Below are positions 1 to 11,734 of a DNA stretch of 64,000 nucleotides, piece after piece. Made by a program: the position numbers and the translations under genes. Source of the DNA: Panagrolaimus kolymaensis (taxonomy: Eukaryota > Nematoda > Chromadorea > Rhabditida > Panagrolaimidae); contig JAJQJQ010000018.1 of assembly GCA_028622995.1 (NCBI GenBank), positions 2,232,001 through 2,296,000 of the forward strand. The letters are read 5' to 3'. Each line of letters begins with the position of its first letter. The stretch's first letter is position 1. The notes beneath the pieces are model-generated. The model was not told the DNA's origin. It worked only from the letters and a program-made list of their open reading frames with translations, and did not search any database.

Positions 1-1430
1 CACCTATCAATCCACCGCCTTCCACCACTGAGCAAATGCGACAAACGAAGGGAAAATGCATGTTGCAAAAAATTTTCATTGATTTTTTGAAAAAAAAAAT
101 TGGACCTTAAAATAATTTTGTGCAGAAGATTTTGAAATACCCAGAGGTTTTATTGGAAAAACGGCAAGGAAAATCAAATTCCATATATATTTTTACATGT
201 CGTTACAAAAGTTCATAGTTAAACCATTGGATGGAAAAAAAGTTTTAGTCAAAATACTGTGATTTTCGCGAAAAACTTTAAATTATGCTAATTAATCGTT
301 AAAAAGCCAAGATATTATGATAAATAGCATTAAATAATGATATATAAGTATATTTGAGATAGTTACTAACCACTTTAATAGGATGGGAACCTCCCATAAA
401 TTTTTATGTGTTTAGAGGAACCAGTGACACGGGATCCACATATGTTTTTAAAAAAAAAATATAAATTAAAATAGATAAGAATGAGCTCTTCATTTTGATA
501 CCAAATATGTAGTAAGGAGAATGAAAAAAGGGGCGCTTCGCGCCCCTTGAAGTGGAAGTTATCATCCATCCACCCAAAGATCCATCAACCCAAAGATCCA
601 TAAACCCAAAGATCCATCAACCCAAAGATCTATCAACCCAAAGATCCATCAACCCAAAGATCTATCAACCCAAGGATCCATCAACCCAAAGATCTATCAA
701 CCCAAGGATACCGAGAAATCCACCCAAAGATCCATCAACCCAAAGATCCATCAACCCAAAGATCCATCAACCCAAAGATCCATCAACCCAAAGATCCATC
801 AACCCAAAGATCCATCAACCCAAAGATACCGAGAAATCCACCCAAAACAGTAAAGAGATCCATAAAAATCCACATAAAGATACATCCACCCTAAGATCGA
901 TCAACCAAAAGTTCGATCTACCTTAGTCAAATATCCACCCGAAGCTCTCCTAATATCCACCAAAATATCCACGAAAATCCACCGAAAACAGTTGAAAGAT
1001 CCATGGAAATTCACCCAAGGATCATTCAAATTCCGCGGAAGGATCTATCATAACCCACCCGAAGATCCATAAAAATCAACCCGTGGATCATTCAAAATCA
1101 ATCCAAGAATTTTTCTAAATCCACTCAAAGAACGGTAAAAATCCATAAAAATCCACTCACAGATCCATAAACCCAAAATCCATAAACACAAAAACCATCG
1201 AAAATCCACCAAAAGATCGATCAACCAAAGATACATTACCCCAAATTTGGTCAAAAACATTAAAAATATGCTAATTTTTCGATAAATATCGCTTTTTTAT
1301 TATTCTAATTATGTTATAAAATTAGCATAAATTATTTTAATAATATTTCCCTCCATTTTATAGTTAAAGATATTCAAAAAAATTATTTACATCTCCGCGG
1401 TTTCGAACTTCCATCAACCTTTCAATACAC
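1..1430. repeat. Macrosatellite unit 1 (cut by left edge)
   Basis: The tRNA-like module is incomplete because its B-box half lies outside the window; the A-box is at 25-35 on the minus strand. The GC hairpin is at 530-546 and the minisatellite at about 565-835. The unit closely matches the one at 10239-11706 apart from a shorter minisatellite block. Confidence 0.9.
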
Positions 1431-1458
1431 CGCCTTCCACCACTGAGCAAGTGCGACA
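1376..1458 (-). ncRNA. tRNA-like Pol III module, unit 2
   Basis: Read on the minus strand: an A-box-like TTGCTCAGTGG (1440-1450), a spacer of about 30 bases, a B-box-like AGTTCGAAACC (1399-1409), then a run of seven T (1376-1382). This order and spacing match internal type-2 Pol III promoters followed by a terminator. No cloverleaf can be closed here. Function is inferred, not shown. Confidence 0.45.
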
Positions 1459-2845
1459 AAGGAAGGGAAAATGCATGTTGCAAAATTTTTTCATCGATTT
1501 TTGAAAAAAAAAAATGGTACCTTAATAATGCAAACGGGGCCAACTTTTCTCTAAGCCCAATAACTTTAGTTAAAATATAAAAAGGAAAATCAAATTTGTC
1601 ATATTCTGAAGTTCTGCACCTCCTAGTTTCATAGTTAAACCATTGAATGGAAAAAAAGTTTTAGTCAAAAAACTGTGATTTTCGCGAAAAACTTTAAATT
1701 ATGCTAATTAATCGTTAAAAAGCCAAGATATTATGATAAATAGCATTAAATAATGATATATAATTAGTTTTGAAATAGTTACTAACCACTTTAATAGGAT
1801 GGGAACCTCCCATAAATTTTTCTGTGTTTAGAGGAACCAGTGACACGGGATACACAAATATTATTTTAAAAAATATGATAGAGGAGTATGAGCTGATATT
1901 TTGATACCAAATATGTAGGAAGGAGAAGTGACGTTTTTGATTCATCCACACAAAGATCCATCAACCCAAAGATCCATAAACCCAAAGATCCATCCACTTA
2001 AGGATCCCGAGAAATACACCGAAAACAGTTGAAAGATCCATGGAAATTCACCCAAGGATCATTCAAATTCCGCGGAAGGATCTATCATAACCCACCCGAA
2101 AATCCATAAAAATCAACCCGTGGATCATTCAAAATCAATCCAAGAATTTTTCTAAATCCACTCAAAGAACGGTAAAAATCCATAAAAATCTTCACACACA
2201 TCCATAAACGCAAAATCCATAAACACAAAAACCATCGAAAATCCACCAAAAGATCCATCCACCCAAAGATCGATCAACCAAAGATACATTACCCCAAAGA
2301 TCGATCAGCCAAAAAATCCAAGATTCTCCACCCGTGGACCCCTTATAATATACTCTTAGTCAAATATCCACATGAAGCTCTTCAAATGTCCATTAAAATC
2401 CACCAAATACAATAAAAAGATCTATTAAAGTCCACCCAAAACAGTTAAAAGATCCATCCAAAAACACTCGAGGATCGTTTAAAATTCACCCAAGTTCATT
2501 CAATATCCACCAAAACATCATTAGAAATCCACCCACACATTCTTAATTATCCATCTAAAACAATATTTATGCTAATATTTCAGCTAAATTTGCATAATAA
2601 AATACGCAAAAAATAATTTAAAAGCTTTTTTAAAATAATTATAAATCATTGGGGAATTGTTTTGGTCAAAAACATTAAAAATATGCTAATTTTTCGATAA
2701 ATATCGCATTTTTATTATTCTAATTATGTTATAAAATTAGCATAAATTATTTTAATAATATTCCCCTCCATTTTATAGTTAAAGTTATTCAAAAAAATTA
2801 TTTACACTTCCTGAGTTTCGAACTTTCATCCACCTTTCAGTCAAG
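1431..2845. repeat. Macrosatellite unit 2, without GC hairpin
   Basis: The first half matches the units starting at 11707 and 13176. The second half has only about three minisatellite copies (around 1940-1995) and lacks the GC hairpin found in the other full units. In its place, around 1920-1940, is a short unrelated stretch. This suggests deletion or replacement of the hairpin segment. Confidence 0.88.
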
Positions 2846-2873
2846 CGCCTTCCACCACTGAGCAAATGTGACA
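2791..2873 (-). ncRNA. tRNA-like Pol III module, unit 3
   Basis: A-box-like sequence at 2855-2865, B-box-like sequence at 2814-2824 (AGTTCGAAACT, last base changed), T7 run at 2791-2797. It is the most diverged B-box end of the set. Confidence 0.4.
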
Positions 2874-3349
2874 AAGGAAGGAAAAATGCATGTTGCAAAA
2901 AAATTTCTTTGTTTTTGAAGAAAAAAAAATGGTACTCATTAATTCAACATGCACTGACTTTTCTATATGATGAATATGAACATATGTTAAAACTAAAAGG
3001 AAAATCTAATTCCATATTCTTCGTTACAGGTCGTAACAAAATTTCATAATTACTTGATTGATTAAAAAAAAAGTTTTAGTCAAAATACCGCAAAAATCGT
3101 TAAAAAACACTTTTCAGTATATTTGAATATTAAAAAGCCCGAAAATTATGATAAATAACATTAAATAATGATATATAATTAGTTTTGAGATAGTTACTAA
3201 CCACTTTAACACTGTGGGAACCTCCCATAAATTTTTATGTGTTTAGAGGAACCAGTGACACGGGATCCACGTATATTAATATAGGCACATAGATAAAGGA
3301 GAATGAGCACTTCATTTTGATACCAAACATCTATAGTAAAAGAATGAAA

Positions 3350-3366
3350 GGGGCGCTTCGCGCCCC
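3350..3366. repeat. GC-rich hairpin of the satellite unit
   Basis: GGGGCGCTTCGCGCCCC can form a 7-bp stem with a three-base loop, in DNA that is otherwise about 70% A+T. The same hairpin lies at 530-546, 6967-6983, 8737-8753, 10753-10769 and 12222-12238, with a one-mismatch copy at 5411-5427. It always lies between a GAATGAA stretch and the minisatellite. Its role is unknown. Confidence 0.85.
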
Positions 3367-3385
3367 TTGAAGTGACGAATTTGTT

Positions 3386-3650
3386 CCATCAACCCAAAGA
3401 TCCATCAACCCAAAGATCCATCAACCCAAAGATCCATCAACCCAAAGATCCATCAACCCAAAGATCCATCAACCCAAAGATCCATCAACCCAAAGATCCA
3501 TCAACCCAAAGATCCATCAACCCAAAGATCCATCAACCCAAAGATCCATCAACCCAAAGATCCATCAACCCAAAGATCCATCAACCCAAAGATCCATCAA
3601 CCCAAAGATCCATCAACCCAAAGATCCATCAACCCAAAGATCCATCCACT
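3386..3650. repeat. 16-bp minisatellite, motif ATCCATCAACCCAAAG
   Basis: There are sixteen to seventeen nearly perfect head-to-tail copies. The period is not a multiple of three and the motif has no stop on the plus strand, so all three plus frames stay open and give a spurious 16-residue protein repeat. Similar shorter or interrupted blocks occur at about 565-835, 8773-9000, 10797-11113 and 12266-12582. Confidence 0.95.
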
Positions 3651-4840
3651 TAAGGATCCATCCATTTAAGGATCCCGAGAAATACACCCAAAACAGTAAA
3701 GAGATCCATAAAAATCCACCTAAAGATACATCCACCCTAAGATCGATCAACCAAAAGATCGATCAACCTTAGTCAAATATCCACCCGAAGCTCTCCTAAT
3801 ATCCACCAAAATATCCACGAAAATCCACCGAAAACAGTTGAAAGATCCATGGAAATTCACTCAAGGATCATTCAAATTCCGCGGAAGGATCTATCATAAC
3901 CCACCCGAAGATCCATAAAAATCAACCCGTGGATCATTCAAAATCAATCCAAGAATTTTTCTAAATCCACTCAAAGAACGGTAAAAATCCATAAAAATCC
4001 ACTCACAGATCCATAAACCCAAAATCCATAAACACAAAAACCATCGAAAATCCACCAAAAGTTCCATCCACCCAAAGATCGATCAACCAAAGATACATTA
4101 CCCCAAAGATCGATCAACCAAAAGATCCAAGATTCTCCACCCGTGGACCCTGAAGCTCTTCAAATGTCCATTAAAATCCACCAAATACAATAAAAAGATC
4201 TATTAAAGTCCACCCAAACCATTGAAATCCATCCAAAAATCTTTTAAAATCCACTCAAAGATCGATAAAAATCCACCCAAAAATCCATAAAAAATCCACC
4301 CGAGGATCCATCATAATCCACCAAAAGGTATATAAAGATCCATCCAAACATCCATCCAAACATCCATTTCCCAAAAGATCAATAAAACAAAAGATCGATC
4401 AACCTTTGTCAAATATCCACCCGTAGCTCTTCTAATATCCACCAAAAGATCCATAAAAATAGACCAAAAACAGTTAAAAGATCCATTAAAAATTCACCAA
4501 AACATGAGAGATAATCCACACAAACTTTCTCAAATATCCACCTAAACTCCTCTAATATCAACCTTAATTCACTTGAATATCCAAATTTATCCACCATTTT
4601 ATAAGTAAAACAAAAATAATTATGCAAAATTTTCGATATTTTGCATAAATAAATATGCAAAAATTTATTTAAAACCCTTTTAAAAATAATTTCCATTGTT
4701 TTATAATTGTTTGGGGTCAAAAATATAAAAAATATGCTAATTTTCCATAATTATCCTTATATTTATTAACCAAATATACCCAAAAATTATTTTTATAATT
4801 AATTATAATATTCCCCTCCATTTTATAGTTAAAGAAATTC

Positions 4841-4924
4841 AAAAAAATTATTTACATCGCAGAGGTTTCGAACTTTCATCCATTCGCAAGTTCACCGCCT
4901 TCCACCACTGAGCAAATGCGACAA
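4841..4924 (-). ncRNA. tRNA-like Pol III module, unit 4
   Basis: A-box-like sequence at 4905-4915, B-box AGTTCGAAACC at 4864-4874, T7 run at 4841-4847. In this version the ends can pair as a remnant acceptor stem (TCGCA near 4918-4922 with TGCGA near 4858-4862). This is the best evidence for tRNA descent. Confidence 0.5.
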
Positions 4925-6464
4925 AGGAAGAGAAAATGCATGTTGCAAAAAATTTTCATTGATTTTTTGAAAAAAAAAATTGGACCTTAAAATAATTTTG
5001 TGCAGAAGATTTTGAAATACCCAGAGGCTTTATTGGAAAAACGGCAAGGAAAATCAAATTCCATATATATTTTTACATGTCGTTACAAAAGTTCATAGTT
5101 AAACCATTGGATGGAAAAAAAGTTTTAGTCAAAAAACTGAGATTTTCGCGAAAAACTTTAAATTATGCTAATTAATTGTTAAAAAGCCAAGATATTATGA
5201 TAAATAGCATTAAATAATGATATATTATTAGTTTTAAGATAGTTACTAACCACTTTAATAGGATGGGAACCTCCCATAAATTTTTCTGTGTTTAGAGGAA
5301 CCAGTGGCACAGGATCCACAAATGTGTATATAAAAAAAGATATAAATTTTAATAGAGGAGGTTGGGACGAACATTTTGATACCAAACTTACACAAAGGAG
5401 AATGAAAAAAGGGGCGCTTCGCGCTCCTTGTAGTGGTGACTATGATCCATCCACCCAAAGATCCATCAACCCAAAGATCCGTGGAAATCCACCCAAGGAT
5501 CCATCCACTCATAGATCATTCAAAATCCACCATGAGATCCATAATAATCCACCCAATGATCCATTTAAATATCCATCCAAAAATTCTTCTAAATCCACCA
5601 AAACCTTCTTCAATATCCACCCAAAGATCCTCAAAGATCCTAAAAATTCCACCCAATATAGTTAAAAGCTCCATGAAAATCAACCCTAAACAGTTAAAAA
5701 AGATCCATGGAATCCACTCGAAGATCTTTCATAATCCACCAAAAGATCCATCCACCCAAAGATCCATCAACCCAAGAATACCCAGAAATCCACCCAAAAG
5801 ATCAACCATCATCGAATATCCACCCGAAGATCCATATAAAATTATGCCACGTTCCCCTAAAATCCATCTAAAGATCTATGGAAATCCATCCTAACATCCT
5901 TAATTATTCACCCAAAAATCGATCAACCAAAAGATCCAAGATCATCCACCCGTGGATCCATCATAATCTAATCTTATTAAAATATCCACCCGAAGCTCAT
6001 CATCTATCCACCAAAAGATCCATAAAAATAGACCAAAAACAGTTAAAAGATCCATTAAAAATTCACCAAAACATGAGAGATAATCCACACAAACTTTCTC
6101 AAATATCCACCTAAACTCCTCTAATATCAACCTTAATTCACTTGAATATCCAAATTTATCCACCATTTTATAAGTAAAACAAAAATAATTATGCAAAATT
6201 TTCGATATTTTGCATAAATAAATATGCAAAAATTTATTTAAAACCCTTTTAAAAATAATTTCCATTGTTTTATAATTGTTTGGGGTCAAAAATATAAAAA
6301 ATATGCTAATTTTCCATAATTATCCATATATTTAGTAACCAAATATACCCAAAAATTATTTTTATAATTAATTATAATATTCCCCTCCATTTGATAAATA
6401 AACATAGTCAAAAAAATAATTTTCATCTCCTGTGTTTCGAACTTTCTTCCATTCGCAAGTTCAC
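4896..6464. repeat. Macrosatellite unit 4
   Basis: The hairpin at 5411-5427 carries one mismatch (CGCTCC instead of CGCCCC). The minisatellite is reduced to a few copies near 5450-5480, and the middle is a divergent version of the ATCCA-rich region. The terminal block is shared with units 3, 5 and 6. Confidence 0.88.
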
Positions 6465-6493
6465 CGCCTTCCACCACTGAGCAAATGCGACAA
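6410..6493 (-). ncRNA. tRNA-like Pol III module, unit 5
   Basis: A-box-like sequence at 6474-6484, B-box-like sequence at 6433-6443 (AGTTCGAAACA), T7 run at 6410-6416. The remnant acceptor pairing is lost because the 3' side reads CAGGAGATG. Confidence 0.4.
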
Positions 6494-8233
6494 AGGAAGG
6501 GAAAATGCATGTTGCAAAAAATTTTCATCGATTTTGAGAAAAAAAAATTGGACCTTAAAATAATTTTGTGCAGAAGATTTTGAAATACCCAGAGGCTTTT
6601 ATTAAAAAACTAAAAGGAAAATCGGATTCCATTTATATTTTTACATGTCGTTACAAAAGTTCATAGTTACTTGATTGGTTGGAAAAAAAGTTTTAGTCAA
6701 AATACCGCAAAAATCGTTAAAAAACACTTTTCAGTATATTTGAATATTAAAAAGCCCGAAAATTATGATAAATACCATAGATAATGGATATATAATTAGT
6801 TTTAAGATAGTTACTAACCACTTTAATAGGATGGGAACCTCCCATTAATTTTTCTGTGTTTAGAGGAACCAGTGACACGGGATCCACGTATATTAATATA
6901 GGCACATAGATAAAGGAAATTGAGCGCTTCATTTTGATACCAAACATGTATAGTAAAAGAATGAAAGGGGCGCTTCGCGCCCCTTGAAGTGACGAATTTG
7001 TTCCATCAACCCAAAGATCCATCAACCCAAAGATAAATCAACACAAAGATCCATCAACCAAAAGATCCATCCACTTAAGGATCCCGAGAAATACACCCAA
7101 AACAGTAAAGAGATCCATAAAAATCCACCTAAAGATACATCCACCCTAAGATCGATCAACAAAAAGATCGATCAACCTTAGTCAAATATCCACCCGAAGC
7201 TCTCCTAATATCCACGAAAATCCACCGAAAACAGTTGAAAGATCCATGGAAATTCACCCAAGGATCATTCAAATTACGCGGAAGGATCTATCATAACCCA
7301 CCCGAAGATCCATAAAAATCAACCCGGGGATCATTCAAAATCAATCCAAGAATTTTTCTAAATCAACTGAAAGAACGGTAAAAATCCATAAAAATCCACT
7401 CACAGATCCATAAACCCAAAATTCATAAACACAAAAACCATCGAAAATCCACCCAAAGATCGATCAACCAAAAGATCCAAGATTCTCCACCCGTGGATCC
7501 TGATGCTCTTCAAAAGTCCATTAAAATCCACCAAATACAATAAAAAGATCTATTAAAGTCCACCCAAACCATTGAAATCCATCCAAAAATCTTTTAAAAT
7601 CCACTCAAAGATCGATAAAAATCCACCCAAAAATCCATAAAAAATCCACCCGAGGATCCATCATAATCCACCAAAAGGTATATAAAGATCCATCCAAACA
7701 TCCATTTCCCAAAAGATCAATAAAACAAAAGATCGATCAACCTTTGTCAAATATCCACCCGTAGCTCTTCTAATATCCACCAAAAGATCCATAAAAATAG
7801 ACCAAAAACAGTTAAAAGATCCATTAAAAATTCACCAAAACATGAGAGATAATCCACACAAACTTTCTCAAATATCCACCTAAACTCCTCTAATATCAAC
7901 CTTAATTCACTTGAATATCCAAATTTATCCACCATTTTATAAGTAAAACAAAAATAATTATGCAAAATTTTCGATATTTTGCATAAATAAATATGCAAAA
8001 ATTTATTTAAAACCCTTTTAAAAATAATTTCCATTGTTTTATAATTGTTTGGGGTCAAAAATATAAAAAATATGCTAATTTTCCATAATTATCCTTATAT
8101 TTATTAACCAAATATACCCAAAAATTATTTTTATAATTAATTATAATATTCCCCTCCATTTTATAGTTAAAGAAATTCAAAAAAATTATTTACATCGCAG
8201 AGGTTTCGAACTTTCATCCATTCGCAAGTTCAC
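6465..8233. repeat. Macrosatellite unit 5
   Basis: The hairpin is at 6967-6983, with about four imperfect minisatellite copies at about 7000-7065. Apart from the contracted minisatellite, it resembles unit 3 from the hairpin onward. Confidence 0.88.
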
Positions 8234-8262
8234 CGCCTTCCACCACTGAGCAAATGCGACAA
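8179..8262 (-). ncRNA. tRNA-like Pol III module, unit 6
   Basis: A-box-like sequence at 8243-8253, B-box at 8202-8212, T7 run at 8179-8185. It keeps the TCGCA/TGCGA end pairing and is essentially the same sequence as the module at 4841. Confidence 0.5.
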
Positions 8263-10238
8263 AGGAAGAGAAAATGCATGTTGCAAAAAATTTTCATTGA
8301 TTTTTTGAAAAAAAAAATTGGACCTTAAAATAATTTTGTGCAGAAGATTTTGAAATACCCAGAGGCTTTATTGGAAAAACGGCAAGGAAAATCAAATTCC
8401 ATATATATTTTTACATGTCGTTACAAAAGTTCATAGTTAAACCATTGGATGGAAAAAAAGTTTTAGTCAAAAAACTGAGATTTTCGCGAAAAACTTTAAA
8501 TTATGCTAATTAATTGTTAAAAAGCCAAGATATTATGATAAATAGCATTAAATAATGATATATTATTAGTTTTAAGATAGTTACTAACCACTTTAATAGG
8601 ATGGGAACCTCCCATTAATTTTTCTGTGTTTAGAGGAACCAGTGACACGGGATCCACGTATATTAATATAGGCACATAGATAAAGGAGAATGAGCACTTC
8701 ATTTTGATACCAAACATCTATAGTAAAAGAATGAAAGGGGCGCTTCGCGCCCCTTGAAGTGACGAATTTGTTCCATCAACCCAAAGATCCATCAACCCAA
8801 AGATCCATCAACCCAAAGATCCATCAACCCAAAGATCCATCAACCCAAAGATCCATCAACCCAAAGATCCATCAACCCAAAGATCCATCAACCCAAAGAT
8901 CCATCAACCCAAAGATCCATCAACCCAAAGATCCATCAACCCAAAGATCCATCAACCCAAAGATCCATCAACCCAAAGATCCATCAACCCAAAGATCCAT
9001 CCACTTAAGGATCCATCCATTTAAGGATCCCGAGAAATACACCCAAAACAGTAAAGAGATCCATAAAAATCCACCTAAAGATACATCCACCCTAAGATCG
9101 ATCAACCAAAAGATCGATCAACCTTAGTCAAATATCCACCCGAAGCTCTCCTAATATCCACCAAAATATCCACGAAAATCCACCGAAAACAGTTGAAAGA
9201 TCCATGGAAATTCACTCAAGGATCATTCAAATTCCGCGGAAGGATCTATCATAACCCACCCGAAGATCCATAAAAATCAACCCGTGGATCATTCAAAATC
9301 AATCCAAGAATTTTTCTAAATCCACTCAAAGAACGGTAAAAATCCATAAAAATCCACTCACAGATCCATAAACCCAAAATCCATAAACACAAAAACCATC
9401 GAAAATCCACCAAAAGTTCCATCCACCCAAAGATCGATCAACCAAAGATACATTACCCCAAAGATCGATCAACCAAAAGATCCAAGATTCTCCACCCGTG
9501 GACCCTGAAGCTCTTCAAATGTCCATTAAAATCCACCAAATACAATAAAAAGATCTATTAAAGTCCACCCAAACCATTGAAATCCATCCAAAAATCTTTT
9601 AAAATCCACTCAAAGATCGATAAAAATCCACCCAAAAATCCATAAAAAATCCACCCGAGGATCCATCATAATCCACCAAAAGGTATATAAAGATCCATCC
9701 AAACATCCATTTCCCAAAAGATCAATAAAACAAAAGATCGATCAACCTTTGTCAAATATCCACCCGTAGCTCTTCTAATATCCACCAAAAGATCCATAAA
9801 AATAGACCAAAAACAGTTAAAAGATCCATTAAAAATTCACCAAAACATGAGAGATAATCCACACAAACTTTCTCAAATATCCACCTAAACTCCTCTAATA
9901 TCAACCTTAATTCACTTGAATATCCAAATTTATCCACCATTTTATAAGTAAAACAAAAATAATTATGCAAAATTTTCGATATTTTGCATAAATAAATATG
10001 CAAAAATTTATTTAAAACCCTTTTAAAAATAATTTCCATTGTTTTATAATTGTTTGGGGTCAAAAATATAAAAAATATGCTAATTTTCCATAATTATCCT
10101 TATATTTATTAACCAAATATACCCAAAAATTATTTTTATAATTAATTATAATATTCCCCTCCATTTTATAGTTAAAGAAATTCAAAAAAATTATTTACAT
10201 CGCAGAGGTTTCGAACTTTCATCCATTCGCAAGTTCAC
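8234..10238. repeat. Macrosatellite unit 6
   Basis: The hairpin is at 8737-8753, with about 14 minisatellite copies at about 8773-9000. The sequence after the hairpin is almost the same as unit 3, which lies about 5.4 kb away. This suggests a higher-order duplication of several units. Confidence 0.9.
8773..9000. repeat. 16-bp minisatellite block
   Basis: About fourteen uninterrupted copies of the motif start directly after the GC hairpin and its TTGAAGTGACG flank, exactly as in the block at 3386. The difference in copy number is the main length difference between the two units. Confidence 0.93.
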
Positions 10239-10267
10239 CGCCTTCCACCACTGAGCAAATGCGACAA
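10184..10267 (-). ncRNA. tRNA-like Pol III module, unit 7
   Basis: A-box-like sequence at 10248-10258, B-box at 10207-10217, T7 run at 10184-10190, with the end pairing kept. It is the third member of the paired-end subtype. Confidence 0.5.
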
Positions 10268-11706
10268 AGGAAGAGAAAATGCATGTTGCAAAAAATTTTC
10301 ATTGATTTTTTGAAAAAAAAAATTGGACCTTAAAATAATTTTGTGCAGAAGATTTTGAAATACCCAGAGGCTTTATTGGAAAAACGGCAAGGAAAATCAA
10401 ATTCCATATATATTTTTACATGTCGTTACAAAAGTTCATAGTTAAACCATTGGATGGAAAAAAAGTTTTAGTCAAAAAACTGAGATTTTCGCGAAAAACT
10501 TTAAATTATGCTAATTAATTGTTAAAAAGCCAAGATATTATGATAAATAGCATTAAATAATGATATATTATTAGTTTTAAGATAGTTACTAACCACTTTA
10601 ATAGGATGGGAACCTCCCATAAATTTTTCTGTGTTTAGAGGAACCAGTGACACGGGATCCACATATGTTTTTAAAAAAAAAATATAAATTAAAATAGATA
10701 AGAATGAGCTCTTCATTTTGATACCAAATATGTAGTAAGGAGAATGAAAAAAGGGGCGCTTCGCGCCCCTTGAAGTGGAAGTTATCATCCATCCACCCAA
10801 AGATCCATCAACCCAAAGATCCATAAACCCAAAGATCCATCAACCCAAAGATCTATCAACCCAAAGATCCATCAACCCAAAGATCTATCAACCCAAGGAT
10901 CCATCAACCCAAAGATCTATCAACCCAAGGATACCGAGAAATCCACCCAAAGATCCATCAACCCAAAGATCCATCAACCCAAAGATCTATCAACCCAAGG
11001 ATCTATCAACCCAAGGATACCGAGAAATCCACCCAAAGATCCATCAACCCAAAGATCCATCAACCCAAAGATCCATCAACCCAAAGATCCATCAACCCAA
11101 AGATACCGAGAAATCCACCCAAAACAGTAAAGAGATCCATAAAAATCCACCTAAAGATACATCCACCCTAAGATCGATCAACCAAAAGTTCGATCTACCT
11201 TAGTCAAATATCCACCCGAAGCTCTCCTAATATCCACCAAAATATCCACGAAAATCCACCGAAAACAGTTGAAAGATCCATGGAAATTCACCCAAGGATC
11301 ATTCAAATTCCGCGGAAGGATCTATCATAACCCACCCGAAGATCCATAAAAATCAACCCGTGGATCATTCAAAATAATCCAAGAATTTTTCTAAATCCAC
11401 TCAAAGAACGGTAAAAATCCATAAAAATCCACTCACAGATCCATAAACCCAAAATCCATAAACACAAAAACCATCGAAAATCCACCAAAAGATCGATCAA
11501 CCAAAGATACATTACCCCAAATTTGGTCAAAAACATTAAAAATATGCTAATTTTTCGATAAATATCGCTTTTTTATTATTCTAATTATGTTATAAAATTA
11601 GCATAAATTATTTTAATAATATTTCCCTCCATTTTATAGTTAAAGATATTCAAAAAAATTATTTACATCTCCGCGGTTTCGAACTTCCATCAACCTTTCA
11701 ATACAC
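10239..11706. repeat. Macrosatellite unit 7
   Basis: The hairpin is at 10753-10769. The minisatellite (about 10797-11113) is interrupted by GATACCGAGAAATCC spacers. From the GTTTAGAGG block onward it reads the same as unit 8, down to a shared single-base loss (AAAATAATCC where units 1-3 have AAAATCAATCC). Confidence 0.9.
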
Positions 11707-11734
11707 CGCCTTCCACCACTGAGCAAGTGCGACA
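11652..11734 (-). ncRNA. tRNA-like Pol III module, unit 8
   Basis: A-box-like sequence at 11716-11726, B-box at 11675-11685, T7 run at 11652-11658. It belongs to the subtype with CCGCGG after the B-box and no end pairing. Confidence 0.45.

Larger units (their letters stand above)
2846..4895. repeat. Macrosatellite unit 3 (longest)
   Basis: The GC hairpin is at 3350-3366. It is followed by the purest minisatellite of the array, about 16-17 copies of the 16-bp motif between about 3386 and 3650. The right third (about 4200-4895) is a block shared with the ends of units 4, 5 and 6 but absent from units 1, 2, 7 and 8. The array therefore contains at least two unit subtypes. Confidence 0.9.

Noticed and set aside
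3350..3366. GC hairpin as a transcription terminator
   Set aside because: A bacterial-type intrinsic terminator has no meaning here and no T-run follows; the Pol III-type T-run lies elsewhere in the unit.
3386..3650. Regular short repeats resembling a CRISPR array
   Set aside because: Repeats abut without unique spacers, the period is 16 bp, and the genome is a nematode's.
4409..10063. The same 103-residue minus-strand frame in four satellite units
   Set aside because: It is repeated because the unit is repeated. It is Phe/Ile/Leu-rich translation of A/T-rich DNA without a domain, and is absent from the other units.
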